Below are positions 25,893 through 35,399 of a stretch of 64,000 nucleotides of DNA, piece after piece; position 1 is the first letter of the stretch, and each line of letters starts with the position of its first letter. The stretch lies in contig CAVYBK010000006.1 in the NCBI GenBank assembly GCA_963766725.1, positions 186,001 to 250,000 of the forward strand, read 5' to 3'. The DNA is from DATEOR01 sp963766725 (GTDB taxonomy: Bacteria > Actinomycetota > Thermoleophilia > Gaiellales > Gaiellaceae). The translations under genes were made by a program, and so were the position numbers. The notes below the pieces were generated by a model that saw only the letters and a program-made list of their open reading frames with translations, was not told the origin of the DNA and did not search any database.

Positions 25893-28618
25893 ACCACGGC
25901 GCAGTCGTCCGAGAGCTCCCCGCCGGCAAAGCTCTTGCAGTCGGCGAGCACCGCCTCGGCGAGCTCCTGTGCGCCGAGCTCGGCGCGGCGGCGCAACAGG
26001 TCGTCGAGCCGCTCCTCGCCGTAGAGCTCGCCGTCGCGGCGCGCCTCGATGACCCCGTCCGTGTAGAGGACGACGGTCGTCCCGGGCGGGAGCTCGTCCC
26101 GCGCGACCTCGTACTCCTGGTCGGTGTCGATGCCGAGCGCGAGCCCGTGGCCCCCCAGCTCCCCGACCTGGCCGTCGGGAGTGACGACGCGCGCGGCCGG
26201 ATGGCCGGCGCTCGCGCACGCGACGGTGCTCGACTCGGGATCGAGGAGCACGTAGAGCATCGTGATGAACTTCCCGGTCTCGATCTCGTCGACGACGACC
26301 TCGTTCGCCGCGGCGAGGAAGTCGGCGGGCTCCGGGTGCATGCGCGCGAGGGCGCGGAAGCTGAACTTCGCCATGGCCATGTCCGCAGCGGCCTGGATGC
26401 CCTTGCCCGTGACGTCGCCGAGGATCACCGCGAGCCGCCCGTCATCGAGGTGGAGGAAGTCGTACACGTCTCCGCCCACGTCCACCTGCGCCGCCGACTG
26501 GTAGACGTGCCCGACCTCGATCCCGCCGACATCCGGGAGCGCGCTTGGGAGCAGCGAGCGCTGCATGGTCTCGGAGAAATCCTTCTGCTGTTGGTAGAGG
26601 CGCGCGTTGTCGATCGCGAGCGCTGCCTGGCCGGCGACGGTCATCGCCACGTCGACGGTCTCACGCTCGAGAGGCCGCGCAGGGTCGAGGGAGAGGAGCG
26701 TCAGCGTGCCCAGGGTCTCACCCGGAGTCGCGAGAGGGAGGACGGCCGCACTTCCTCCCTGGGCGAGGAACGGCTCGAGGGTTCGATGCGCGTCGCGGCC
26801 GTCGGCCATGCCCGGCTGGAGAAGCACGGGGCGGCCCGACCGGAGCAGCCGCCGCGCGAGCGGCGCGTCCATCGGCTGCGGCAGCGCGAGCAGGCGTTCC
26901 GCGGTCTCCCGCAGGGCGGGCTCCCCGACGTAGATCGCCTTCGACTCCAGAACCTCACCGCGCGCGCCGGGCATGCGGATCACGGCCGCGTCGAGGTCGA
27001 AGAGCTGCACCATCGTCTTGGTGACGGCCGCGAGCGTGGCGTCGAGGGAGAGGCTCTCGGCGAAGGAGGCCGAGATCTCGTAGAGCCCGCGCAGCTGGCG
27101 GGTCGAGCGGCGCTCGGAGTCGAGCGTCGCCTCGAGCACCTCGCCGAGATCCTTGGTGCGCTCGTGCAGACGGGCGTTCTCGACCGCGACCGCGAGCTGG
27201 CTGGAGAGCGCGAGCAGCAGGCTCTCCTCGCCCTCGCGGTAGGAGCGGGCCCGCGACTTGTACACCGCGAGCGCCCCGATGACCTCGTCGTGGACGATGA
27301 GCGGGACGACGAGCGCGCGGCGGATGCCGTTCGCCTCCCAGCCTTCCTCGAGGCCCTTGAGGCGCGGGTCGCGGCGCATGTCCTCGATGAAGAGGAAGCC
27401 GCGGCCGCGGAACGGACCGAGGGCGAGCTCGAGCAGCCGCTCGGCGAGATCGGTGTGCGGGCCTTCGAGCCCGCGGGAGGCTGCAGCGGTGAGCCGATGG
27501 CCCTCGCGCAGGTAGACCGCGACGTGGCCGCTCGCGGTCAGCTCGGCGATCCTCTCGACCGCGGTCTCCAGCGTGTGCGCGAGGGAGAGCTGGGCGATCG
27601 CCTGGCTGACGACGCCGATGATGGTCTGCGAGCGCCTGAGCGCGGTCGCGATCAGGCCGACCCTGCGGCTTCGCCTGAGCGCGAGCGCCGCGCGCGCCGA
27701 GAACGGCACGAGGATCGCGAGCGCGTTCTCGTCCGGCTCGGCGTCGAAGTAGAGCTGCAGCGCGCCGACAGGAGGCTCTCCGAGCGGGATCGTCGCCACG
27801 CTGGCGCCCGATCCGTTGCCGCCCGACGAGCGCCGGGAGACGAAGGCCCGCTGACGGTCGGCGAGCGCGGCCCGGACGTCCTCCTCCCCCTGGCCGTGAT
27901 CGGGAGCTTCGCCGTTGAACCCGTGCCGTGCGAGGAACGAAGGCGGCGCGTCGGCCTCGACGCGCCAGAGGGCTGCGCCGACCGCCCCGGTCGCGAGCGT
28001 GGCGAGGCGAACGACCTGCTCCGCCGTCTCTGCCTCGTCCGCACCGGCGACAAGTGCTTCGCCGAGGAGCTCCAGCGGGAGCGCCCGCCCGTTGGCCCCC
28101 AGCTCGTTCCGGCCGGCTCCTTCGAGCCGGACGGCAATTCCGATGTGCGCCGCCGCGAGGCGACCGAGCATGCGCTCGCGCTCTTCGAAGGGCGTGTCGC
28201 TGGTGCGGTAGAGCTCCAGGGTCGCGACGATCCGCTCGCCGACCCGGACGGGGTGGACCCCCATCGTCTCCGCCCGCGCCCGCGAGGCGACGTTGCGGAT
28301 CGCGGCCGGGAGACCTTCGTCCGAGCTCGACGTGGACGACTCGAGCTCCTCCGCGTCGAGCCCGTCGAGGCTCAGCCGCGAGCCCTCGAGCTCGGCGGCG
28401 AGCGCGGACGACTCCGCGCGGACGGCGCGGGCGACGAGACATCCTTCGTCCGGCGCGATTGTGCGGACGATGACGAGGTCGCTTCCCGTTGCGGCGGCCG
28501 CGGCCTCGGCGAGGCCGTCGAGCGCTTCGGCGAGCGAGCCGTCCTCGAGCAGCCCGCGGGCGGCCCGGTTGAAGCTCTCGAGCAGCTCGTCTTCACGTTC
28601 GTATGCGACCCCCCGCAC
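25871..28618 (-). CDS. Multi-GAF SpoIIE/RsbU-type protein phosphatase
   Basis: About 915 residues. Four GAF-like sensor modules can be followed (approximately residues 15-165, 180-320, 350-500 and 530-670, e.g. SLAHTLETAVERIAELTASG and FAESLSLDATLAAVTKTMVQ), linked by helices, then a PP2C-type SpoIIE domain: QVDVGGDVYDFLHLDDGRLA, ILGDVTGKGIQAAADMAMAK and VVLYTDGVIEARRDGELYG hold the metal-binding aspartates. Such proteins dephosphorylate anti-anti-sigma factors in partner-switch pathways. GTG start with a CATAAT box 6 bases upstream; an ATG 63 bases further upstream is an alternative. No sigma/anti-sigma pair is adjacent. Confidence 0.9.
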   Translation of the reverse strand: MRGVAYEREDELLESFNRAARGLLEDGSLAEALDGLAEAAAAATGSDLVIVRTIAPDEGCLVARAVRAESSALAAELEGSRLSLDGLDAEELESSTSSSDEGLPAAIRNVASRARAETMGVHPVRVGERIVATLELYRTSDTPFEERERMLGRLAAAHIGIAVRLEGAGRNELGANGRALPLELLGEALVAGADEAETAEQVVRLATLATGAVGAALWRVEADAPPSFLARHGFNGEAPDHGQGEEDVRAALADRQRAFVSRRSSGGNGSGASVATIPLGEPPVGALQLYFDAEPDENALAILVPFSARAALALRRSRRVGLIATALRRSQTIIGVVSQAIAQLSLAHTLETAVERIAELTASGHVAVYLREGHRLTAAASRGLEGPHTDLAERLLELALGPFRGRGFLFIEDMRRDPRLKGLEEGWEANGIRRALVVPLIVHDEVIGALAVYKSRARSYREGEESLLLALSSQLAVAVENARLHERTKDLGEVLEATLDSERRSTRQLRGLYEISASFAESLSLDATLAAVTKTMVQLFDLDAAVIRMPGARGEVLESKAIYVGEPALRETAERLLALPQPMDAPLARRLLRSGRPVLLQPGMADGRDAHRTLEPFLAQGGSAAVLPLATPGETLGTLTLLSLDPARPLERETVDVAMTVAGQAALAIDNARLYQQQKDFSETMQRSLLPSALPDVGGIEVGHVYQSAAQVDVGGDVYDFLHLDDGRLAVILGDVTGKGIQAAADMAMAKFSFRALARMHPEPADFLAAANEVVVDEIETGKFITMLYVLLDPESSTVACASAGHPAARVVTPDGQVGELGGHGLALGIDTDQEYEVARDELPPGTTVVLYTDGVIEARRDGELYGEERLDDLLRRRAELGAQELAEAVLADCKSFAGGELSDDCAVVCLRLSP

Positions 28619-28624
28619 GACCTC

Positions 28625-28630
28625 ATTATG
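28625..28630 (-). promoter_or_regulatory. Putative -10 box (CATAAT) of the GAF/phosphatase gene
   Basis: CATAAT matches the TATAAT consensus at five of six positions and lies 6 bases before the chosen GTG, again leaderless geometry. This supports the shorter start. Confidence 0.4.
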
Positions 28631-28679
28631 CGCCTTTGCCCTGCGTGAACCGGTTGCGGCCGGGCGGATGAGCGTTAAC

Positions 28680-28924
28680 ATCTTCCGACCATCGGGTCCC
28701 CAGCCCCGCATAGGCCACCGGCGGAAGACCCGCCCATCGACCCCGATGCGGTCGAGCGCGGGCTTGCGCTCGCACGCGCAAAGCGGCGCGCGCGCATCGA
28801 GCACAAGCGCGAGGCGCACCGCGCGAGGATCCGCTTCCTCTTCCTTCTGCTCGGTCTCGTGCTCCTGACCCTGATCATCTCGCTCTCGATCTGGCAGAAG
28901 ATCCAGGACGTCTTCGGGCTTTGA
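28680..28924 (+). CDS. Small single-pass membrane protein without a recognisable start codon
   Basis: Between the divergent phosphatase and the next plus gene there is an open frame with normal coding character: acidic start (EDPPIDPDAVERGLALARAK), a very basic stretch (KRRARIEHKREAHRARIR), a transmembrane helix (FLFLLLGLVLLTLIISLSIW) and a short tail KIQDVFGL. The TGA overlaps the next ATG (TGATG), as in a real operon. No ATG, GTG or TTG occurs in frame between the upstream TAA and the helix, so the start is unknown; an indel or a rare start codon is possible. The 5' boundary given is only the open-frame limit. Confidence 0.55.
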
Positions 28925-29361
28925 TGGAGCCTCGGCAGAGAATGACGCTCCCCACGGCGGAGTTTCGAAGCCCCGGCGAAGGGCTCGCCTGGCTGGGCGG
29001 GCTCGTGCTCGCGCTGAGCACGTTCATGAGCTGGTACACGTTCGACGCCGACGTCGGGTTCACCGTCTCGATCACGGGCTGGCACACCGGCCTGCTCGGG
29101 AAGCTCGTCTTCTTCGTCGGCCTCGCCGTGCTCGCCTTTCTCGGCCTCCGCGCGAGCGGCGTCGAGCTCCCGCCGAGCGTTCCGGGAGGAATGGTGATCG
29201 CGGGCTTCGGGCTCTTGGCGACGATCTTCGTCCTCGTCCGCGTGATCTCGATCCCGGACGACTTCTCGCCGGCCGGGCGCAGCATCGGGCTCTGGATCAG
29301 CCTCCTGGCGGGCCTGCTCCTGATTGCCGCGGGGCTTCTGCGCTCCGCCGAGGAAGTCTGA
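28924..29361 (+). CDS. Four-helix membrane protein of unknown function
   Basis: About 145 residues with four hydrophobic segments (GLAWLGGLVLALSTFMSWYT, LLGKLVFFVGLAVLAFLGLR, PGGMVIAGFGLLATIFVLVR, GLWISLLAGLLLIAAGLLRS). Start ATG overlaps the upstream stop. Its pairing with a small basic single-pass protein suggests a small membrane complex, which is inference. The 3' end overlaps the convergent PAP2 gene by about 65 bases. Confidence 0.75.
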   Translation: MEPRQRMTLPTAEFRSPGEGLAWLGGLVLALSTFMSWYTFDADVGFTVSITGWHTGLLGKLVFFVGLAVLAFLGLRASGVELPPSVPGGMVIAGFGLLATIFVLVRVISIPDDFSPAGRSIGLWISLLAGLLLIAAGLLRSAEEV

Positions 29362-29848
29362 GCGCGGCCACCCAGGCCAGCCCGACCGCAGTCCCGAGCG
29401 CGGCGCCCGCGAGCACGTCTCCGGGGTAGTGCACCCCGACGTAGACGCGTGAGAAGGCGATCGCCGCGGCGAGCAGGAAGAAGAGCGGCGCACCGCGCCG
29501 CCACAGGTAGGTGAGCGAGACGGCGCCCGCGAACGCGGTCGCCGCGTGGCCCGAAGGAAAGGACCAGCCGCCCGCGCCCATCAGCGGGTCGGCCTGCGGG
29601 ACGCTGAGACTCGGGCGCGGGCGCTCGACTCCCGACTTGATCACGAGCGCGAGCAGATCTGCAGTCCAAACGCTTCCCGCGGTGAGGAGGACGGGGAAGG
29701 CGACATTGCGCCGGGTCACCAGGGAGATCGCCACGGCGAGGACGATCCAGACCGTCCCGAAGTAGCCGACCTTCGAGAGGCCGACGAACACCGGGTCGAG
29801 GAACCCGGCCCGGTGCTCGACGACCCAGACGAAGACGTCGTGGTCTAT
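29297..29848 (-). CDS. PAP2-type phosphatase (membrane phosphatidate/undecaprenyl-PP phosphatase family)
   Basis: About 183 residues if begun at an ATA codon overlapping the regulator stop (ATAG); the first standard start (GTG at 29791) would remove the typical N-terminus IDHDVFVWVVEHRAGFLDPV. PAP2 motifs are complete: KSGVERPRPS (motif 1), SFPSGHAATAFAGAV (motif 2) and SRVYVGVHYPGDVLAGAALG (motif 3, catalytic His). Five or six membrane helices. It dephosphorylates lipid phosphates at the membrane. The C-terminal end overlaps the convergent 28924 gene. Confidence 0.88.
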   Translation of the reverse strand: MDHDVFVWVVEHRAGFLDPVFVGLSKVGYFGTVWIVLAVAISLVTRRNVAFPVLLTAGSVWTADLLALVIKSGVERPRPSLSVPQADPLMGAGGWSFPSGHAATAFAGAVSLTYLWRRGAPLFFLLAAAIAFSRVYVGVHYPGDVLAGAALGTAVGLAWVAALRLPRRSAEAPRQSGAGPPGG

Positions 29849-30453
29849 CGGCGGCGCAGGAGCTGCTTGGTGGACTCGATCAGCGCCTGCGGGTCGAAGG
29901 GCTTGCCGATGAAGGCGTTCGCGCCCTCCCGTGCGGCCCTGCTCGCGGTCTCCTCGTCCACCTTGCCGCTGAACATGATCACCGGGACGGAGCCGAGCCC
30001 ATGGCGCTCCTGCATCCTGCGCAGCATCTCGAACCCGTCCACCTCGGGCATCATCACGTCGAGGAGAACGAGGTCGGGCGGCTCGTCCTCGAGCGCCGCA
30101 AGACCCTCGTCGGCGCTCCCTGCCTCGCGGACCAGGTAGCCGTCCATCTCGAGATTCACGCGCACGAACTCACGCAGCTGCTCGTCGTCGTCGACGATGA
30201 GGACGAGCCGCTTCCCTCCGGCCGCCGTCGTGCCGCCGCTCGAACCGGCGAGGAACGAGTCGAGGTCGGCGCGGCGGAAGCGACGGTGCCCACCCGGCGT
30301 ATAGAACGCGGACAGGCGACCGCCGTCCGACCATTTGCGGACCGTGCTCTGGGCGACGCCGAGATAGGACGCGGCCTGGCCAAGCGTGAGCCATTCGCTG
30401 CCCTCGCCCCCAGGATTCCCCCCACCCCGGCTGGTTCTGCGTTCAGTGGCCAT
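29845..30453 (-). CDS. Response regulator with N-terminal MerR/excisionase-type HTH
   Basis: About 202 residues. An unusual order for a response regulator: the DNA-binding domain comes first (WLTLGQAASYLGVAQSTVRK, then GRLSAFYTPGGHRRFRRADL, a BldC/MerR-like helix-turn-helix), followed by a full receiver domain (RLVLIVDDDEQLREFVRVNL with acidic pair, DLVLLDVMMPEVDGFEMLRR with phospho-Asp, VIMFSGKVDEE, and AFIGKPFDPQAL with the conserved Lys). No histidine kinase is in the window. The start could also be 15 bases upstream. Confidence 0.88.
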   Translation of the reverse strand: MATERRTSRGGGNPGGEGSEWLTLGQAASYLGVAQSTVRKWSDGGRLSAFYTPGGHRRFRRADLDSFLAGSSGGTTAAGGKRLVLIVDDDEQLREFVRVNLEMDGYLVREAGSADEGLAALEDEPPDLVLLDVMMPEVDGFEMLRRMQERHGLGSVPVIMFSGKVDEETASRAAREGANAFIGKPFDPQALIESTKQLLRRR

Positions 30454-30490
30454 GTAAGGCTCGGGCAATCTACCAAGCCTTCCGCCCGCG

Positions 30491-30757
30491 TCAGGGATTC
30501 GAAACCGTGACGGTCACTGTCTCCTGCGGCGTGAGCGTCGTAACCTCGAGCGTCCGCACGGACGTGTTGGTCCCCCCGCTCTCGCCGCCGCTCTCGAGCG
30601 CGCGTCCGATCGCGATTCCGGCGAAGAGAAGAACCGCCGCGGCGACCAGCCTGACGAGCCAGACCAGGGCGCGGCGACGTGTGCGTCCGCGCCGCGCCTG
30701 CGCACGTTCGCGGTCGCGCTCCCGCGCGCGGTCCGAGGGGCTGAGGTCGGTCGACAC
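30491..30757 (-). CDS. Small single-pass membrane protein with extracellular Ser/Thr-rich tail
   Basis: 88 residues from a GTG 1 base after the upstream stop. Very basic cytoplasmic N-terminus (RERDRERAQARRGRTRRRAL), one transmembrane helix (VWLVRLVAAAVLLFAGIAIG) and a short polar outer tail rich in Thr/Val (TLEVTTLTPQETVTVTVSNP). No family recognised. Likely co-transcribed with the 30759 gene and DUF501. Confidence 0.65.
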   Translation of the reverse strand: MSTDLSPSDRARERDRERAQARRGRTRRRALVWLVRLVAAAVLLFAGIAIGRALESGGESGGTNTSVRTLEVTTLTPQETVTVTVSNP

Positions 30758-30758
30758 G

Positions 30759-31076
30759 TCAGGGACGGTAATCGCTCGCGCCCTGCGCGTAGAGCGCGAA
30801 CGCCGCATCCTGCACGAGCGCCGTGTCCTTGATCCCCGCTCTGGAGCGCGCGGGCATGGAGGAGACGACCACGTCGCGCACCCAGTCCTCCGAACCGCTG
30901 TAGGCCTGGGCGAGCTCCGCGAGCGTGAACGTCTGGCCGACCCTCCGTGCGAGCTCGTCTGCAACCGCCTCGACGAGGACGCGCAGGTGCCGCGACCGGG
31001 CGGTGTCGTCGCCCGCTGCGTCGAGCAAGCGCTTTCCTTCCGACCACTGGTGCCGGGCGAGTGCGAGGCTGGACAT
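30759..31076 (-). CDS. Hypothetical protein next to DUF501
   Basis: 105 residues, helical and charged (LARHQWSEGKRLLDAAGDDT; AVADELARRVGQTFTLAELA; WVRDVVVSSMPARSRAGIKD). It occupies the position after ftsB-DUF501 in the run. No signal peptide or metal motif. I do not recognise the family. Confidence 0.65.
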   Translation of the reverse strand: MSSLALARHQWSEGKRLLDAAGDDTARSRHLRVLVEAVADELARRVGQTFTLAELAQAYSGSEDWVRDVVVSSMPARSRAGIKDTALVQDAAFALYAQGASDYRP

Positions 31077-31085
31077 GCGCGGACG

Positions 31086-31553
31086 TTACCCCTGCACCGC
31101 GCGCTCACACCGCCGGTCGGGGCACCAGCGTTCCTCTACCTCGCCCATGATCCTCTCGCCGAGCTCATAGCCGGGCCGGGCGAGCGCGAAGGCGGCGTGG
31201 GCGTGGAGACACTTGAGGTTCTCACGGCGACGCGTGCCGGCGATCCCAACGGGCAGCTCGGGCCTGAGCCTGCGCTGCTCGGCATCGGCGCGCTCGAGAC
31301 TCGCGCCGAGCTCGTCATCCTCCTGGGCCTCGCGGGAGTAGCGCTCGACTCCTCCCTCGGCTTCGACGCGGGAGATGCCGGCCACGAGCCAGGGGCAGGT
31401 CAGATAGAAGGTGGTCGGGAAGGGCTTCCCGTCAGCTCCGAACGGCGCCTGTTCCGTAACCGCCGGAAAGCCGTACGCGCAGCGCGCCGCAACCCGCCGG
31501 AATGGGCGGGCAGGCCGGCCGAGCTGCCAAGAGACGACTCGCGTGTCGTCCAC
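31086..31553 (-). CDS. DUF501 family protein
   Basis: 155 residues from GTG. Matches the actinobacterial DUF501 family in size and in features such as the opening VSWQLGRPARPFRRVAARCA, the FPTTFYLTCPWLVAGISRVE segment, EQRRLRPELPVGIAGTRRRE and LKCLHAHAAFALARPGYELG, plus the conserved Cys/His residues. Function is not established; it regularly follows ftsB/divIC in actinobacterial genomes, as here (4 bases apart), which hints at cell envelope or division. Confidence 0.9.
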   Translation of the reverse strand: MDDTRVVSWQLGRPARPFRRVAARCAYGFPAVTEQAPFGADGKPFPTTFYLTCPWLVAGISRVEAEGGVERYSREAQEDDELGASLERADAEQRRLRPELPVGIAGTRRRENLKCLHAHAAFALARPGYELGERIMGEVEERWCPDRRCERAVQG

Positions 31554-31557
31554 CAGA

Positions 31558-31869
31558 TCATGGTACCGCCCTCTCTTCCGAGGTCCCGACGCCCTTCACG
31601 ATGAAAAGATGCTCGCCCTCTCGGACGAGCCCGAGGCGCCGCGCCTCCCGGATGACATAGTCGCTCTTGCCCGCGTCCATCAGCTTCTTGGTCAGCTCGG
31701 TGTTGTCGCGCTCGAGAGCCGTGATGGCCGCCTGCCGGTCCCGCACCTCCTGCTGTGCGTGCCGGTACGAGGTCAGCGGGTGGATGTAGGAGACCGCGAT
31801 GACCACGAGAACCGCCGCGCCGATCCAGCGGAGTGCGAGCTTCGAGCGCGAAGGCCTGCGGCGAGCCAT
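31558..31869 (-). CDS. FtsB/DivIC septum formation initiator protein
   Basis: 103 residues: short basic cytoplasmic N-terminus, one membrane helix (LALRWIGAAVLVVIAVSYIH), an extracellular coiled coil (QQEVRDRQAAITALERDNTE) and the conserved end YVIREARRLGLVREGEHLFI. FtsB/DivIC stabilises the FtsL/FtsQ divisome complex. Position between pyk/eno and DUF501 matches the actinobacterial order. Confidence 0.9.
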   Translation of the reverse strand: MARRRPSRSKLALRWIGAAVLVVIAVSYIHPLTSYRHAQQEVRDRQAAITALERDNTELTKKLMDAGKSDYVIREARRLGLVREGEHLFIVKGVGTSEERAVP

Positions 31870-31914
31870 GGACAGACGACATTCGACCGCCCGCCGCTCC
31901 TTCCTGCCCGGCGC

Positions 31915-33333
31915 CTAGGCGGTCTCGACCTTGATGACGTTGGTGGTTCCGGGAACGTTGACCGCGGTGCCCGCGGTGATGACGACCCGGTCGCCGGGCA
32001 CGACGAGGCCGGTCGCGCGCGAGGCGTCGAGCGTGCGGCTCCAGAGATGCTCGACGTTGGCGCACTCCTCGATCTCCGCCGGCACGACTCCCCATTCGAT
32101 CGCCATCTGCTGGAGGGCGTAGCGCTTGTGCGTCGCGCCGATGATCGGCCGCTGCGGCCGATGGCGCGCCACCGCCGACGCGGTGCGCCCGCTGTAGGTG
32201 GGGACGAGGATCGCAGTCGCGCCCAGCACTTCCGCAATGTCGCAGGCTGCGTTCGACATCGCCTCGCCGACCGTCGGCGCCCGGTCCTCGCCCGCCCGCG
32301 CAAGCTCGTGGCGAGGCAGCAGGCTCGGCTCGACGGCGCAGGCGATCCTGTCCATGTAGACGACGCTCTCGATGGGGAACTCGCCGACCGCGGTCTCTCC
32401 GGAGAGCATGAGCGCCGAGGTGCCGTCGAGGACGGCGTTCGCGACGTCGCTCGCCTCGGCCCGCGTCGGGTCGGCGTGATGGATCATGGACTCCAGCATC
32501 TGGGTCGCGGTGATCGCCGGCTTCCCGTGCTCGAGCGCGCAGAGGATGATCCGCTTCTGGACGAGCGGCACCGCAGCGGGGCCGATCTCGACACCGAGGT
32601 CGCCGCGCGCGACCATCACCGCGTCCGAGGCGGAGACGATCGCCTCCAGCTCCTCGATGGCCTCGGCCTTCTCGATCTTCGCGATCACGAGCGCCGTCGA
32701 GCCCGCGCTGTGCAGGAGCTCCCGCAGGGCATGGATGTCCCCCGCCGAGCGCACGAACGAGAGCGCGACGAAGTCGACTCCGATCGTGAGCGCGAACTCG
32801 AGATCGGCGAGATCCTTCTCGGTCAGCGAGGGGATCGGGAGCGTCGCCCCGGGGACGTTGACGCCCTTGTGCGAGTCGACCTTTCCGCCGACGGCAACCT
32901 TGCAATGCGCCCGTCCCGCCTTCACCTCCTCGACCTGCAAGTGCACGAGTCCGTCGTCGATGAGGACGTCCTGTCCGGGCACCAGGACCTCGGCGAGCAC
33001 AGGCGGGCTGACGGGCAGGTCGCCCGGCTCGCCGGTGCCGTCACCCGAGAGGACGACCTCGTCGCCGCTCGCGAGCACGACCGTTCCGGGGAGGTCGCCG
33101 ATGCGGAGCTTCGGGCCCTGGAGATCGGCGATCAGCGCGAGCGGACGGCCGGCGCGCGCCTGGGCCTCGCGGATGAGAAGAGCGCGCTCCGCGTGGTCCT
33201 CGTGCGAGCCGTGCGAGAAGTTGAGGCGCGCCGCGTCCATCCCGGAGTCGACGAGCTTGTCGAGCATCTCCCGGGACGAGGTGGCTGGGCCGATCGTGCA
33301 GACGATCTTGGTGCGGCGCCGTCCGAACGTCAC
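31915..33333 (-). CDS. pyk: Pyruvate kinase
   Basis: 472 residues from GTG. Motifs: TKIVCTIGPATSSREMLDKL, ARLNFSHGSHEDH, the active-site signature LVIAKIEKAEAIEELEAIVS, GDLGVEIGPAAVPLVQKRII, and the effector/TATQMLESM region. It makes pyruvate and ATP from PEP and ADP at the end of glycolysis. It stands just after enolase in the same direction (35 bases), a functionally sensible pairing. Confidence 0.96.
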   Translation of the reverse strand: MTFGRRRTKIVCTIGPATSSREMLDKLVDSGMDAARLNFSHGSHEDHAERALLIREAQARAGRPLALIADLQGPKLRIGDLPGTVVLASGDEVVLSGDGTGEPGDLPVSPPVLAEVLVPGQDVLIDDGLVHLQVEEVKAGRAHCKVAVGGKVDSHKGVNVPGATLPIPSLTEKDLADLEFALTIGVDFVALSFVRSAGDIHALRELLHSAGSTALVIAKIEKAEAIEELEAIVSASDAVMVARGDLGVEIGPAAVPLVQKRIILCALEHGKPAITATQMLESMIHHADPTRAEASDVANAVLDGTSALMLSGETAVGEFPIESVVYMDRIACAVEPSLLPRHELARAGEDRAPTVGEAMSNAACDIAEVLGATAILVPTYSGRTASAVARHRPQRPIIGATHKRYALQQMAIEWGVVPAEIEECANVEHLWSRTLDASRATGLVVPGDRVVITAGTAVNVPGTTNVIKVETA

Positions 33334-33368
33334 GCCTCCACGTTAGCGCGAGCGAAGGAGGGTGACCC

Positions 33369-34636
<1,268 letters not shown>

Positions 34637-34640
<4 letters not shown>

Positions 34641-35395
34641 GAGCCCGCCTTCGCGAGGTCGTAGTAGCGGTCCTGCTCGGTCAGCTCGAGACCGGAGAAC
34701 TCCTTGCCCTCGGCGGCGGCGAGCTCCGCCGCGCGCTCGACCCGCTCGACGAACCGCCGGCTCGCCTGGCGCAGCTCGAGCTCGGGGTCGACGCCGAGGT
34801 GGCGTGCCACGTTCACCGCAGCGAAGAGGACGTCGCCGAGCTCGTTCCCGCTCGGATCCTCACGCAGCTCCTCGACCTCGTCGTCGAGGTCGCCCGAGGC
34901 TCCTGCGAGATCCGGGTACTCGAAGCCGATCGTCGCCGCGCGCCGCTGAACCTTCTGCGCGTAGAGGAGCGAAGGCAGCGTCTCGGGCACGTGATGGAAG
35001 ATCCCCTCGCGCCCTTCCTGCTCGGTCTTCAGCTCTTCCCAGCGCTGCTTGACCGCGCCCGGGGTGTCCGCCGTGCCGTCCCCGAACACATGCGGATGGC
35101 GGCGCACGAGCTTCTCGTGAATCGCCGCTGCGACCGTCGCCAGATCGCCGGCGCCGCGCTCCTCGAGGAGCAGCGCGAGGAAGAAGGTCTGGAAGAGAAG
35201 GTCGCCGAGCTCATCGACGAGCTTGGCGTCATCGGTGGCGAGTGCGGCGTCCGCGACCTCGTAGGCCTCCTCGACAGTGTGCGGGACGATCGTCTCGGCG
35301 GTCTGCGCCCGGTCCCACGGGCAGTCGCGGCGGAGGCGCTCCGCCAGCTCCTGGAGGTCGACGAGAGCGCGGGCGAGCTCGTCGCGGTCGGGCAC
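34637..35395 (-). CDS. mazG: MazG nucleoside triphosphate pyrophosphohydrolase
   Basis: About 252 residues from a GTG just after the ppiC stop. The N-terminal MazG fold carries CPWDRAQTAETIVPHTVEEA and EAYEVADAALATDDAKLVDE, then LGDLLFQTFFLALLLEE, giving the ExxE...ExxD magnesium site. A second, shorter repeat near the C-terminus (DDEVEELREDPSGNELGDVL) completes the two-domain form. It hydrolyses non-canonical or surplus NTPs to NMP and PPi. Part of the mfd-ppiC-mazG-eno run. Confidence 0.93.
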
Positions 35396-35399
35396 GACG

